From NCBI RefSeq assembly GCF_049651025.1, contig NZ_JBASBH010000028.1, positions 1 to 60,704 of the forward strand: a DNA stretch of 60,704 nt, given 5' to 3'. The notes below the pieces were generated by a model, which ran no database searches, was not told where the DNA came from, and was given only the letters and a program-made list of their open reading frames with translations. The DNA comes from Parvibaculum sp049651025. GTDB taxonomy: Bacteria; Pseudomonadota; Alphaproteobacteria; Parvibaculales; Parvibaculaceae. Shown here in pieces: positions 1 through 8,643 of the stretch. A program made the translations under genes and the position numbers. The stretch's first letter is position 1; the number at the start of each line of letters is the position of its first letter.

Positions 1-2
1 CC

Positions 3-617
3 CATAAGGGTCTCGACGTCGAAACGCGCCCGGTCGGCTTCACCGAAATTCCCAATATCTGCGGCGGCAAATTCAAGACCGTCCCCATCATCGAAGATGG
101 CGACAAGACGGTCTGCGATAGCTGGGCAATTGCCGACTATCTCGATGCGACCTATCCGGATCGGCCCGCGATTTTCTCGTCGCCGCAAGAACGCGCGATG
201 GCGCGCTTCTTCGATGGCTGGTTCGGCCTCGAAATCATGAACCGCATGTTCAGTCTCTGCGTGCTCGACATCCACAATCATGCACGCCCCGAGGACCAAC
301 CCTACTTCCGCCAGAGCCGCGAAAGCCGCCTCGGCGGAAAAACGCTTGAGCAATTCGTCGAAGGACGCGACGCGCGCCTGCCCGAGCTGCGCCACGCCTT
401 GCGCCCGATGCGCGCCGCACTGGCCTCTGCGCCCTTCCTCGGCGGCGACACACCGAACTACGCCGACTATATCGCGCTGGGCGGTTTTCTCTGGGCGAGC
501 GCCATCTGCACGCTGCCGATGCTTGCAGAAGACGACAAGCTCAACGCATGGTTGGCACGCGGCTTCGACCTCTATGGCGGCATCGGCAACGTGCCGCGCT
601 ATTCGCTGGTGGCCTAG
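3..617 (+). CDS. Glutathione S-transferase family protein, 5' end cut by window edge
   Basis: The reading frame is open from the first bases of the window and ends at TAG, giving 204 residues without the true start. The N-terminal part has the thioredoxin-like GST layout: a strand with VETRPVGF, then a KTVPIIEDGDKTVCDSWAI segment. There a proline precedes the beta strand and the D-S pair corresponds to the gamma-glutamyl-binding turn. The second half is alpha-helical, as in the GST C-terminal domain, and carries the NYADYIALGGFLW helix. GST-family proteins conjugate or reduce electrophiles with glutathione in the cytosol; the substrate here cannot be told. The next gene ends 10 bases away on the opposite strand, so this gene stands alone at its 3' side. 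Confidence 0.85.
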   Translation, partial: HKGLDVETRPVGFTEIPNICGGKFKTVPIIEDGDKTVCDSWAIADYLDATYPDRPAIFSSPQERAMARFFDGWFGLEIMNRMFSLCVLDIHNHARPEDQPYFRQSRESRLGGKTLEQFVEGRDARLPELRHALRPMRAALASAPFLGGDTPNYADYIALGGFLWASAICTLPMLAEDDKLNAWLARGFDLYGGIGNVPRYSLVA

Positions 618-627
618 GGAAACTCAG

Positions 628-2007
628 TCACGCTGCCACCCATGCATCCATTTCGCCGTCGGTCAGCGGGCGGCATATCTGCGCCTGCTTGATGATGCCA
701 TTGAGATGGCCGCTCAAATTGTCCGCCTGACCGAGATAGATCGTCGTCAGTGGTGACGGCATCGCACCCGTCACCGCCGACGTGCCGGTACTCACCCCGC
801 CCCCGCTGCGCCGCAGACGATAACTTCCATCGACAAAGCGCGCCGCGACGCGGACATTGCCCGCAGCAACCATCGGCACGCCGATTGTGAAAGGTGTCGC
901 GCCGCCTTTCTTCGTCGCAATCCGCAGCTCGTTCGCAACGCCATCAAGATAGACAGCCTGATGCTCACCCGAGCCACCGGCAATATTGAGCAGACTACGG
1001 TTCGTTCCGCTCGCAAGTTCCGACAGGGACATTTCGAAGAGAATTGTATTCCCGCTCGCAAGGCCCGCCGCATCATATCCGTCAAAGGGTTCGCTGCCCG
1101 ACGCCATTACGCGCACATCGGAGGCGAGGCGCGACGACGTCATTGTGCTTGAGCCTTCACTCACGATCCACGGCGTCGCAAGCCTGCCCGGATGAATATC
1201 CATACCGAGCGCTATCACCGTGCCGCCTGATGGGCTCGTATTGTAGGGGCCCATGCCGACGCGAGGGATGTCGCTGAAATTCGGAACCCAGTGAAACGTC
1301 GTGCGATATGTCACGCCATCCGGCAGCAGAACCGTCGCAAGGTTCGAAATCGCGCCCGCATCCATCGTGGTCACAATCGGCGCGGCGACATTGCCCGCGA
1401 CACGGCTGAAAGTTCCCCCGCTTTGATTTTCGAGGAAGACGAGAATATTCCCGCTCGTGCCCAACTGATAGTGAGCGATGACGGTATAGGTGTCGCCGCT
1501 TTTGACGGCATTCGGCAGCGTAATGCGCCTATGCCTCGTGTTGGTGGCATCCGAAGAAACAAGCAGCGTACGCGTGAATATCCCCAGCGCCATACCGCCC
1601 GCGTCTGAATGAGTGAGCGGCGCCGACGAATTGCTCCAGCCCACCAGAAGGTCGGAATTGCGCACGACGAGCGGCGTCATCTGCCCGCCAATGTAAGCGC
1701 CCCGACCCGCAATGGTCGCAAGCTCATTGGCCGCGAATGAGTGATGGATGCCCTGCGCATCGGCCAGCAAATGCGGCGAAGAGCGCAACGTGGCGACCAC
1801 CGACGCCAGCGGCAACTCTTCGCCGCCACGCATCATCCGCGCATTGAAAAAATCGAGCGCCAGCGCCGCCTTTGCATGCCACCAGCCAAGATGCGGACCC
1901 TGCTCACCGCTATCGGGGCTGCCGCCGCGCCAGACCGGCTTTTTGTCCAGCGGCCAGCTCAGCGGGCCAGCCGGTGGAAAACCGGAAAATTTTGAAATCC
2001 CGCTCAT
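628..2007 (-). CDS. Uncharacterised protein with LamG/concanavalin-like C-terminal region
   Basis: This 459-residue protein is not one I recognise by name. The start at 2007 (MSGISKF) is preferred over an ATG five codons upstream because a GGGAGAGG motif lies just before it. No clear signal peptide is visible. The protein is rich in Ser, Thr, Gly and beta-branched residues. The last 170 residues resemble a LamG or concanavalin-A-like jelly roll, with segments such as GNTILFEMSLSEL, YLDGVANELRIATKK, VRVAARFVDGSYRLR and TTIYLGQADNLSGHLNGII. Such domains bind sugars and occur in phage tail and adhesin-like proteins, but no other phage gene is present. It lies 83 bases downstream of the transporter operon on the same strand and might be read from it. 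Confidence 0.6.
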   Translation of the reverse strand: MSGISKFSGFPPAGPLSWPLDKKPVWRGGSPDSGEQGPHLGWWHAKAALALDFFNARMMRGGEELPLASVVATLRSSPHLLADAQGIHHSFAANELATIAGRGAYIGGQMTPLVVRNSDLLVGWSNSSAPLTHSDAGGMALGIFTRTLLVSSDATNTRHRRITLPNAVKSGDTYTVIAHYQLGTSGNILVFLENQSGGTFSRVAGNVAAPIVTTMDAGAISNLATVLLPDGVTYRTTFHWVPNFSDIPRVGMGPYNTSPSGGTVIALGMDIHPGRLATPWIVSEGSSTMTSSRLASDVRVMASGSEPFDGYDAAGLASGNTILFEMSLSELASGTNRSLLNIAGGSGEHQAVYLDGVANELRIATKKGGATPFTIGVPMVAAGNVRVAARFVDGSYRLRRSGGGVSTGTSAVTGAMPSPLTTIYLGQADNLSGHLNGIIKQAQICRPLTDGEMDAWVAA

Positions 2008-2090
2008 CGCCCTCTCCCGCATGGATCACGTTCCAGCGGGAGATGGGAGGCATGCCGAGTTTTATAATTGGGGATATCGCTTCGCCCGCT

Positions 2091-2885
2091 CTATTTCACC
2101 ATCGGTCCGGCCTGATTGGTGAGGCGATAGGCGAGCAGCACCGGCACAAATGTCAGCGTCATCACGATAAGCACGACCACATTCACCTCCGGCAGCTTCT
2201 GGCCAAGCCGTATCGCGCCGAAAATCCAGAGCGGCAGAGTGTTCTGCGCGCCCGCCGTAAACGTCGTCACAATCACTTCGTCGAAGGAGAGCGCGAATGC
2301 CAGCAGCGCGCCCGCGACGAGCGACGTTGAAATCATCGGCAAGGTCACACGACGAAACGTCTGCCATCCATCGGCGCCGAGATCCATCGACGCTTCTTCC
2401 AGCGATTTGGGCACGCGGCGCAATCGCGCGATGACATTGTTGTAAACGATGACGATGCAGAAGGTCGCGTGGCCGATCACAATCGTCCAGAAGGAAAGCC
2501 CAAGTCCCCAGAAGACAAAGAATGAATTGAGCGCCATGCCGGTGATGATGCCCGGCAGCGCAATGGGCAAGACCACCATGAAGGAGACGGCATCCTTGCC
2601 GAAAAATTCATATCGGTGCACCGCAAGCGCGGCGGCGGAGCCGAGGAAAACCGCAATGGCGGTCGATAGCAGACCTGCCTTGAGCGACAGAGCGAGCGCC
2701 GTCCTGATCTCCTGGTTCTCATAGGCCGACGCAAACCAGCGCAGCGAGAAACCCGCAATCGGCCAGCTCTGAATATTCGATGCGTTAAATGCATAGACAA
2801 GAATGATCGCGATCGGGATGAAGAGAAACAGCAGCACGAAAATAACCCATGCCGTCAGTGCGATCCGTGCCGCTCTCGTTTCCAT
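2091..2885 (-). CDS. ABC transporter permease, PotC type (polyamine family)
   Basis: A 264-residue inner-membrane permease with about six hydrophobic segments, beginning with ALTAWVIFVLLFLFIPIAIILVYAF. The cytoplasmic EAA loop, which contacts the ATPase, is clear near residues 160-185 (SLEEASMDLGADGWQTFRRV). Size, order and motif match PotC/PotI, the second permease of spermidine/putrescine importers. It starts 10 bases after the PotB-like gene and is the last transporter gene of the operon. With the PotA-, PotD- and PotB-like proteins it should form a complete importer. The exact substrate (putrescine, spermidine or a related amine) is inferred from the neighbouring aldehyde dehydrogenase. 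Confidence 0.88.
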   Translation of the reverse strand: METRAARIALTAWVIFVLLFLFIPIAIILVYAFNASNIQSWPIAGFSLRWFASAYENQEIRTALALSLKAGLLSTAIAVFLGSAAALAVHRYEFFGKDAVSFMVVLPIALPGIITGMALNSFFVFWGLGLSFWTIVIGHATFCIVIVYNNVIARLRRVPKSLEEASMDLGADGWQTFRRVTLPMISTSLVAGALLAFALSFDEVIVTTFTAGAQNTLPLWIFGAIRLGQKLPEVNVVVLIVMTLTFVPVLLAYRLTNQAGPMVK

Positions 2886-2895
2886 GATCGCCTCC

Positions 2896-3840
2896 TCACA
2901 TCACATCGAACGCGCCGGTCCGGCGCGCAAAGGCCAGATAGGCAGCCATGACGACAAGCGGAATGCTCGCATAGGCCGCCGCGAATGGAATATTGTTGGC
3001 GATGCCGACATTTGCATAAACGACATTGCCGATGAAATCCGAGCCCGGTCCGCCAACGAGAACCGGCGTGATGTAATCGCCAAGCGTCAGCGAGAAAGTG
3101 AAAATCGAACCTGCAATGACGCCGGGAAGCGCCAGCGGCAAAATGACCTTGAAAAATGTGCGCCAGGCCTTCGCACCAAGATCCTGCGAGGCTTCGAACA
3201 GCGAATAGGGTATCCGCTCGATTGCCGCATAGATCGGCATGATCATGAACGGCAACCAGATATACGAAAACACGATCCACATCGCCCAGTTCGTATAGCC
3301 GATCTCGACACCCTCGAATCCAAGCTGGCGAAGCACCCAGTTGAGCGCGCCGTCATTGGCGAAGATCAAACGCCACGCATAAACGCGCGCGAGATAACTC
3401 GACCACAAGGGCACAAGCACAAGGGTGAAAAGCACGACGCGTTGCCGCGGACCGGCAAGTCGCACCATGAAATAGGCGAAAGGAAATGCGAGAATGATAT
3501 CCGTAATCGTGACCGCCGCCGCCATGAAGATCGTGCGTATCGCGATCCGCCGATAAATATCGCTCGAAACGATCGTCTCAAAATTGGCGAGCGTCCAGGT
3601 GCGATCGATCTCGCCGGTGAAGCTGTCCACCGTCCAGAAGGCAGAGATGAAAAGCGCGGCGAGCGCCGCGAGATAAATCAGAATGAACCAGGCAAGTGGC
3701 GGCGCGAGCAGAAAACCGGCGCCAATCGCCGGCCTTCTCCACAACGCCGCCGACATACGGCGGATGCCTTTGGAAAAAGCACCCGCCGTCGAGCCGACTG
3801 CCGTATCGGAACGGCTGTTCAACCCTTGATCTCCTGCCAT
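2896..3840 (-). CDS. ABC transporter permease, PotB type (polyamine family)
   Basis: A 314-residue permease whose N-terminal 35 residues are cytoplasmic. A first membrane segment follows (FLLAPPLAWFILIYLAALAAL), then five more. The EAA loop (SLFEASQDLGAKAWRTFFKV) lies near residues 215-235. The chosen ATG overlaps the end of the binding-protein gene by 22 bases, which suggests translational coupling. An internal ATG at 3756 (MSAALWRR) is an alternative start. In Pot systems PotB and PotC form the heterodimeric channel, and the adjacent PotC-like gene supports this pairing. Confidence 0.88.
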   Translation of the reverse strand: MAGDQGLNSRSDTAVGSTAGAFSKGIRRMSAALWRRPAIGAGFLLAPPLAWFILIYLAALAALFISAFWTVDSFTGEIDRTWTLANFETIVSSDIYRRIAIRTIFMAAAVTITDIILAFPFAYFMVRLAGPRQRVVLFTLVLVPLWSSYLARVYAWRLIFANDGALNWVLRQLGFEGVEIGYTNWAMWIVFSYIWLPFMIMPIYAAIERIPYSLFEASQDLGAKAWRTFFKVILPLALPGVIAGSIFTFSLTLGDYITPVLVGGPGSDFIGNVVYANVGIANNIPFAAAYASIPLVVMAAYLAFARRTGAFDVM

Positions 3841-4976
3841 TTCTGCTGCCAGGTCGTATAGCTTGTGCAGTCCTTCTTTCCGTTGCTGCAGGTTTCCTGC
3901 GGCGTCTTCCAGAATTTGATCTGCTTGATGTAGGTCGTCGCTTCATTGAGATGGTACTTGGCGCAAGAGCCTGCATCGGCCTTGTCCATCGCCTCGCAAG
4001 CCTTGAGGTTCGCGGGCGTCTCGCCGAAATAGATCGCCTGTTGCGCCTGCACGTCAGGCGTCGAAACATAAGCCATGAACTTGTAGGCGCAGTTCACATG
4101 CTTCGATTTTGCCGAGAGCATCCAGCTATCGGCCCAGCCCGTCGCTCCTTCAACGGGGATCAAATCCGCAACCTTGGAGCCCGCCGCTTTCAGCGTATTG
4201 GTCTGATAGGGCCAGGCGGCACCGATGATGACGTCGCCATTCTTGAACAGCTCGATCTCGTCCGACGCCAGCGCCCAGTATTTCTTGACGAGCGGGCGCT
4301 GTGTCTTCAACAGCGCGACCACCGCATCAAGCTGCTTCGTATTGAGTTCATACGGGTCGGTGATGCCGAGGCTCGGATCCTTCTTCGACAGATAGAGCGC
4401 CGCATCGGCGATCTGGATCGGATTGTCGGGCACACTTACCTTGCCCTTGTATTGCGCATCATAAATCGCGCCCCAGCTTGTCGGCGCGGTCGCCACCTTC
4501 TCCGTATTGTAAAGCAACACATTCGGACCCCACTCGTAGGAGAGGCCGTAATGCACGCCCTTCAGCGTGTTGTGCGGCGGCGCTTTCAGATCCGGCACGA
4601 AGTTCTCGAAATCGGGAATGAGCTTCACATCGATCGGCTGCACATTGCCGCCAAGAATGAGCCTGAGACTCGCATCGCCCGATGCCGATACGAGATCATA
4701 CTCAGAGCCGCCGCCCTGCCGCATCAGCGCGACCATTTCATCGGACGAGCCCGCATATTTGCGATTGACGATGCAGCCCGTTTCCTTTTCGAAGGGCTTT
4801 ATCCACGCATCTTCTGCATAGCCTTCCCAGGCGACAATGTTGAGTGCGCCTTCGCCCGCTCCGATTGTCTTTGGATAATTCGGCGCCGCCGGCTCAGCAA
4901 ATGCCGAGACGGAAAACGCAACTGCCGTGGCGAGGAGTGCCCCTGTCGCGGCATATCTAGTCACTCTGCTCATCAT
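3819..4976 (-). CDS. Periplasmic polyamine-type binding protein (PotD/PotF family)
   Basis: A 385-residue secreted protein with a clear Sec signal peptide (ATGALLATAVAFSVSAFA, cut near residue 27). The mature part has the family landmarks: ALNIVAWEGYAEDAWIKPFEKETGC at the start, YDLVSASGD in the first lobe, YGLSYEWGPNVLLYN, and a late YKFMAYVSTPDVQA segment. PotD/PotF proteins bind putrescine or spermidine through acidic and aromatic residues; which amine is bound cannot be decided by eye. The mature protein has several cysteines, with clusters near the C terminus (ACEAMDKADAGSC and TCSNGKKDC), so disulfide bonds in the periplasm are likely. The gene lies between the ATPase and permease genes. 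Confidence 0.88.
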   Translation of the reverse strand: MMSRVTRYAATGALLATAVAFSVSAFAEPAAPNYPKTIGAGEGALNIVAWEGYAEDAWIKPFEKETGCIVNRKYAGSSDEMVALMRQGGGSEYDLVSASGDASLRLILGGNVQPIDVKLIPDFENFVPDLKAPPHNTLKGVHYGLSYEWGPNVLLYNTEKVATAPTSWGAIYDAQYKGKVSVPDNPIQIADAALYLSKKDPSLGITDPYELNTKQLDAVVALLKTQRPLVKKYWALASDEIELFKNGDVIIGAAWPYQTNTLKAAGSKVADLIPVEGATGWADSWMLSAKSKHVNCAYKFMAYVSTPDVQAQQAIYFGETPANLKACEAMDKADAGSCAKYHLNEATTYIKQIKFWKTPQETCSNGKKDCTSYTTWQQKWQEIKG

Positions 4977-4997
4977 GGTAATCGTCCCTCCTTGTTT

Positions 4998-6056
4998 TCA
5001 CGAAAGTTCAAACAGATTGTCTGGACGCCAAGCAACTTGAACACGCGTGCCCGGCTTCACATGAAGCCAGGCCCCGGACCGATCGACATTTTGACGGACC
5101 GCGATCACTTCTATTCCATCGTCAAGCGCCACGACATAGCGCGTGAAATGGCCGACATAGATGATCTCGACGAGCCGTCCCGCTTCTGTGTGAAGCCCGG
5201 CCTCGTCGAACAATTCCCCTTCAGGGGCAATACGGATTTTCTCCGGTCGCAAGACGAGACGCTTGCCGCCGCGCCGCAAAATATTCGACGTGCCGACGAA
5301 ATCCGCGACGAACTCATTGGCCGGCTCTTCGTAAACCTGGATCGGCGTTCCCACCTGAACGATGCGGCCCAGATTGAAGATGGCGATACGGTCGCTCATG
5401 GTCAGCGCCTCTTCCTGATCATGCGTCACATAAATGAATGTGATGCCGACTTCGGCCTGAATGCGCTTCAGCTCCGATTCCATTTCCTGCCGCAGCTTCA
5501 GATCGAGCGCCCCAAGCGGTTCGTCGAGAAGCAGAACCTTTGGCCGGTTGACGATGGCGCGCGCAAGCCCGACGCGTTGACGCTGCCCACCTGAAAGCTG
5601 CGACGGTGCGCGCGCGCCGTAATCGACAAGCCGCACCATCCGCAAAGCCTCTGCGACACGCTCCGTTGTTTCCTCGCGCCCGACGCCTTTTGCCTGCAAT
5701 CCGTAGGCGATATTCTCCGCAACCGTCATATGCGGAAACAGCGCGTAATCCTGAAACACCGTGTTGATGTCGCGATCATAAGGCGGCAGCCCCGTGACAT
5801 CGGCGCCGTTCAACTCGATGACGCCGCGATCAGGTTTCTCAAAACCGGCAATGAGCCGAAGCGATGTCGTCTTGCCCGAGCCGGAGGGGCCAAGCAGCGT
5901 GAAGAACTCGCCGCGCCGCACCTCCAGATCGACGCCATCGACGGCGATGACGTCCTTATAGGATTTATGAACCGCGGCGAGGCGCACAATCACAGGCGCG
6001 ACCTCCGCGTCTTTCGCGCTGGCCTGCTGCGATGTATGCACGGTGAAACTGCTCAC
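4998..6056 (-). CDS. ABC transporter ATP-binding protein, PotA type
   Basis: A 352-residue ATPase. The nucleotide-binding domain holds Walker A (GPSGSGKTT, near residue 56), the Q-loop region (TVFQDYALFPHMTV), the signature LSGGQRQR, Walker B (VLLLDEPLGALD) and the switch histidine (YVTHDQEEAL). The last 100 residues form a TOBE-type regulatory domain, typical of PotA and related importers. It drives uptake through the two permeases encoded downstream. It starts 20 bases after the aldehyde dehydrogenase stop and ends 21 bases before the binding-protein start, so the five genes look like one transcript. Confidence 0.9.
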   Translation of the reverse strand: MSSFTVHTSQQASAKDAEVAPVIVRLAAVHKSYKDVIAVDGVDLEVRRGEFFTLLGPSGSGKTTSLRLIAGFEKPDRGVIELNGADVTGLPPYDRDINTVFQDYALFPHMTVAENIAYGLQAKGVGREETTERVAEALRMVRLVDYGARAPSQLSGGQRQRVGLARAIVNRPKVLLLDEPLGALDLKLRQEMESELKRIQAEVGITFIYVTHDQEEALTMSDRIAIFNLGRIVQVGTPIQVYEEPANEFVADFVGTSNILRRGGKRLVLRPEKIRIAPEGELFDEAGLHTEAGRLVEIIYVGHFTRYVVALDDGIEVIAVRQNVDRSGAWLHVKPGTRVQVAWRPDNLFELS

Positions 6057-6076
6057 TGCGTTCTCCGCCCTCGCGT

Positions 6077-7501
6077 TCAGAATTTCACCATTACGTGGCG
6101 TACCACTGAGTAATCTTCCAGCGCATAAGCCGAAAGATCCTTGCCATATCCCGATGATTTCATGCCGCCATGCGGCATTTCATTGGCCAGCATGAAATGC
6201 GTATTGACCCAGGTGCAGCCATATTGAAGCCGCGCCGCCGTCGCCATCGCGCGGCTGATGTCGCGTGTCCAGACGGACGAAGCCAGGCCATATTGGGAAT
6301 CATTCGCCCAGTTGACCGCCTCGTCGGGGTCGCTGAACCGCGTGATCGATACGACCGGCCCGAAGACCTCGCGCTGCACGATCTCATCTTCCTGGCGGGC
6401 GCCGACGATGACGGTCGGCTCGTAGAAAAAGCCATTGCCGACACCTGGCTTACCGCCGGTTGTCACTTCTATGTGTTTCAGAACGCGCGCGCGTTCGACA
6501 AAGCTCGAAACCCGCGCCCGTTGACGTTCACTGATGATCGGGCCGATCTCGGCGCCTTCCTGATCCGGCCCGCCGAACTTTATCGTCGAGACGGCACTGG
6601 TGAGATCGGCGGCGAGCTTGTCGTAAATCTTCGCGCCTGCATAAATGCGGCAAGCCGCCGTGCAGTCCTGACCGGCATTATAATAGCCGAAAGTCCGCAC
6701 CCCTTCGACCACCGCCTCTATATCGGCATCGTCGAAAACGATAACGGGTGCCTTGCCCCCCAGTTCCAGATGCGTGCGCTTCAGCGTGCCCGTCGCCGCC
6801 TCCAGCACCTTGCGGCCCGTCGCAATGTCGCCTGTCAGCGAACTCATATGGACGCCCGGATGCGACACGAGCGGCGCGCCAACCGTGTCGCCGCGCCCAA
6901 GCACCAGATTCCAGACGCCTGCCGGGAAAAGTTCGGCCATGACCTCGGCAAGCTTCAGCGCGGTCAGAGGCGTCTGCTCGGAGGGTTTCAGGATCACCAC
7001 ATTGCCCGCGGCAAGGGCTGGCGCGATTTTCCACGCCGCCATCATCAGCGGGTAATTCCAGGGCGCGATCGAGGCGACGACACCAACGGGATCGCGCCGG
7101 ATCATGCTGGTGAAGCCTGAAAGATACTCCCCCGCCGCACTCCCCGTCATGCAGCGTGCCGCGCCCGCAAAGAAACGGAAGCAATCGACAATCGCCGGGA
7201 TTTCGTCCTCGAGCACACGATTATAGGGCTTGCCGCAATTCTGGCTTTCAAGCCGCGCAAAGCCTTCCGCATCGGCCTCTATGCGGTCGGCAAGCTTCAG
7301 CAGCAGAGCGGAGCGTTCGGCGGGCGTCGTGCGGCCCCAGCTCAGAAAAGCATGCGCCGCGGCAGCCACGGCCTTGTCGATCTGGCTTTTGGAAGCGGAG
7401 GGAATTTTGGCGATCGAAGCCCCGGTTGCCGGGTTCAATATCTCCTCGATCGCGCCCTCTCCGGCCACGAACTCGCCGCCAATGAAAAGCTTGGTCTGCA
7501 T
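6077..7501 (-). CDS. NAD(P)-dependent aldehyde dehydrogenase, aminobutyraldehyde type
   Basis: A 474-residue aldehyde dehydrogenase. The ATG at 7501 (MQTKLFIGGEF) is chosen over an upstream ATG because GGGGAGGG sits 8 bases before it. Motifs seen are the cofactor-binding SIAPWNYPLMMAAWKIAPALAAGN, the glutamate-bearing THLELGGKAPVIVFDDAD and the catalytic cysteine in GYYNAGQDCTAACRIY. The GQDCTAACR context is typical of gamma-aminobutyraldehyde dehydrogenases (PatD/YdcW group), which oxidise 4-aminobutanal from putrescine to GABA. Position as first gene of a polyamine transporter operon supports that substrate. No putrescine aminotransferase is present in the window. Confidence 0.85.
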   Translation of the reverse strand: MQTKLFIGGEFVAGEGAIEEILNPATGASIAKIPSASKSQIDKAVAAAAHAFLSWGRTTPAERSALLLKLADRIEADAEGFARLESQNCGKPYNRVLEDEIPAIVDCFRFFAGAARCMTGSAAGEYLSGFTSMIRRDPVGVVASIAPWNYPLMMAAWKIAPALAAGNVVILKPSEQTPLTALKLAEVMAELFPAGVWNLVLGRGDTVGAPLVSHPGVHMSSLTGDIATGRKVLEAATGTLKRTHLELGGKAPVIVFDDADIEAVVEGVRTFGYYNAGQDCTAACRIYAGAKIYDKLAADLTSAVSTIKFGGPDQEGAEIGPIISERQRARVSSFVERARVLKHIEVTTGGKPGVGNGFFYEPTVIVGARQEDEIVQREVFGPVVSITRFSDPDEAVNWANDSQYGLASSVWTRDISRAMATAARLQYGCTWVNTHFMLANEMPHGGMKSSGYGKDLSAYALEDYSVVRHVMVKF

Positions 7502-7690
7502 GTAACAGCCCTCCCCTAAAGAGGCCGCCACAAGACCGGAACTCATTCAAAATCAAAAGCTTGCGGACTTTGAACGGTTTCAGGCAAGCAATCTGGCGGA
7601 CCGTCAAGGAATGCTAGGACAGCGAATAACGAATTGAAAATCGGAAAATCAATAGGGTTCGTTCTGAAAATCAGATAACGGAGCCTCCGC
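7502..7690. promoter_or_regulatory. Promoter region of the aldehyde dehydrogenase/transporter operon with three GAAAATC repeats
   Basis: These 189 bases lie between the LysR gene stop and the aldehyde dehydrogenase start. The middle is AT-rich compared with flanking genes. The heptamer GAAAATC occurs three times in the same orientation, at 7636-7642, 7644-7650 and 7666-7672 (spacings 8 and 22). The repeats are plausible operators for the operon read leftwards. The LysR regulator encoded next door is the obvious candidate ligand, but nothing in the sequence proves it. Confidence 0.4.
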
Positions 7691-8611
7691 TCACGCACCC
7701 GCCCCGCGGCGCCTTGTAGCGGGCGGGCTGTATTCGCGGCACATGTCGAGGAACTGGCTGGCGGTCGGACGAAGCGGCGCGCCGCGCCGCCATACGAGCC
7801 CGACATCGACGGTCGGAATGGGATTGGCAAGCTCGCGCGCTTCAAGCCTGTCGCCCTCGAGCGACCAGGGGCGATAGGCCATGTCCGGCAAAGTCGCCAG
7901 CCCGACGCCCATGCCGACCAGACTTCTGACCGCCTCGACGGACGCCGTCTTCAGCACGATATTGGGCGTCATGCCCTCTTCCTGCCAATAGGCCGTCGTC
8001 GTCTCGATCAGTTCGTCGACGGCAAGCATGATGAGCGGCTCCGTCGCAATATCGCTCAGCGCCAGAACGTTTTGTTGCGTCAGCTCGTGACCGGCCGGAA
8101 GCCAGATGCGCCAGGGCGAACGGATCAGAATTTCGGATTCAAGCGCCTGCCGATCCTGCAAATTCGACACGAGCAGCAGCCCGACATCGAGTTCGCCATT
8201 CACCAGCAAGTGCTCAAGATATGTGCGCTCGTCCTCGACCACACGCACATCGACCTGCGGGAATACACGGCGATACCGCGCCAGCAGATCGGCGAGGTAG
8301 TAGCCCGACACCATATGGGTGACGCCGATATTGAGATCGCCCGACATGGCTTCGGGCCGAACGCTCACCGCTCGCTGCGCATCGGCAACCGCGCCCATGA
8401 TGCGCCGCGCGTGAAGCACCAGCTGGTGCCCCTCATGCGTCAACCGCACCCCTTTGGCATGGCGTACGAACAGGCTTGCGCCCATTTCATATTCAAGCGC
8501 CTGAATGGCCGAGGTGATCGCCGATTGCGAAATCCCAAGCTCCTGCGCCGCGCGAGAGACGGACTCGGTTTCGGCAGCTGCTATGAAATAGCGAATCTGG
8601 CGCAGGTTCAT
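7691..8611 (-). CDS. LysR-family transcriptional regulator
   Basis: A 306-residue regulator. The N-terminal winged helix-turn-helix is textbook LysR: MNLRQIRYFIAAAETESVSRAAQELGIS followed by QSAITSAIQALEYEMGASLFVR. The remaining 220 residues form the two-lobed periplasmic-binding-like effector domain (GDLNIGVTHMVSGYYLADLLARYRRVFP). The gene lies upstream of, and on the same strand as, the aldehyde dehydrogenase/polyamine transporter operon. It is therefore not in the usual divergent arrangement. Control of that operon is an inference from proximity. Confidence 0.9.
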   Translation of the reverse strand: MNLRQIRYFIAAAETESVSRAAQELGISQSAITSAIQALEYEMGASLFVRHAKGVRLTHEGHQLVLHARRIMGAVADAQRAVSVRPEAMSGDLNIGVTHMVSGYYLADLLARYRRVFPQVDVRVVEDERTYLEHLLVNGELDVGLLLVSNLQDRQALESEILIRSPWRIWLPAGHELTQQNVLALSDIATEPLIMLAVDELIETTTAYWQEEGMTPNIVLKTASVEAVRSLVGMGVGLATLPDMAYRPWSLEGDRLEARELANPIPTVDVGLVWRRGAPLRPTASQFLDMCREYSPPATRRRGAGA

Positions 8612-8643
8612 GGGCGGACACTATAGCGCAGAACTCCGCCCCG

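Noticed and set aside
628..2007. Prophage remnant suggested by the LamG-like protein
   Set aside because: No integrase, terminase, capsid or tail gene and no attachment repeat is found within the window.
3696..5594. Long plus-strand open frame of 632 codons
   Set aside because: It is antisense to the transporter genes, has an arginine- and histidine-rich composition and no domain motif; GC-rich codon bias of the real genes keeps it open.
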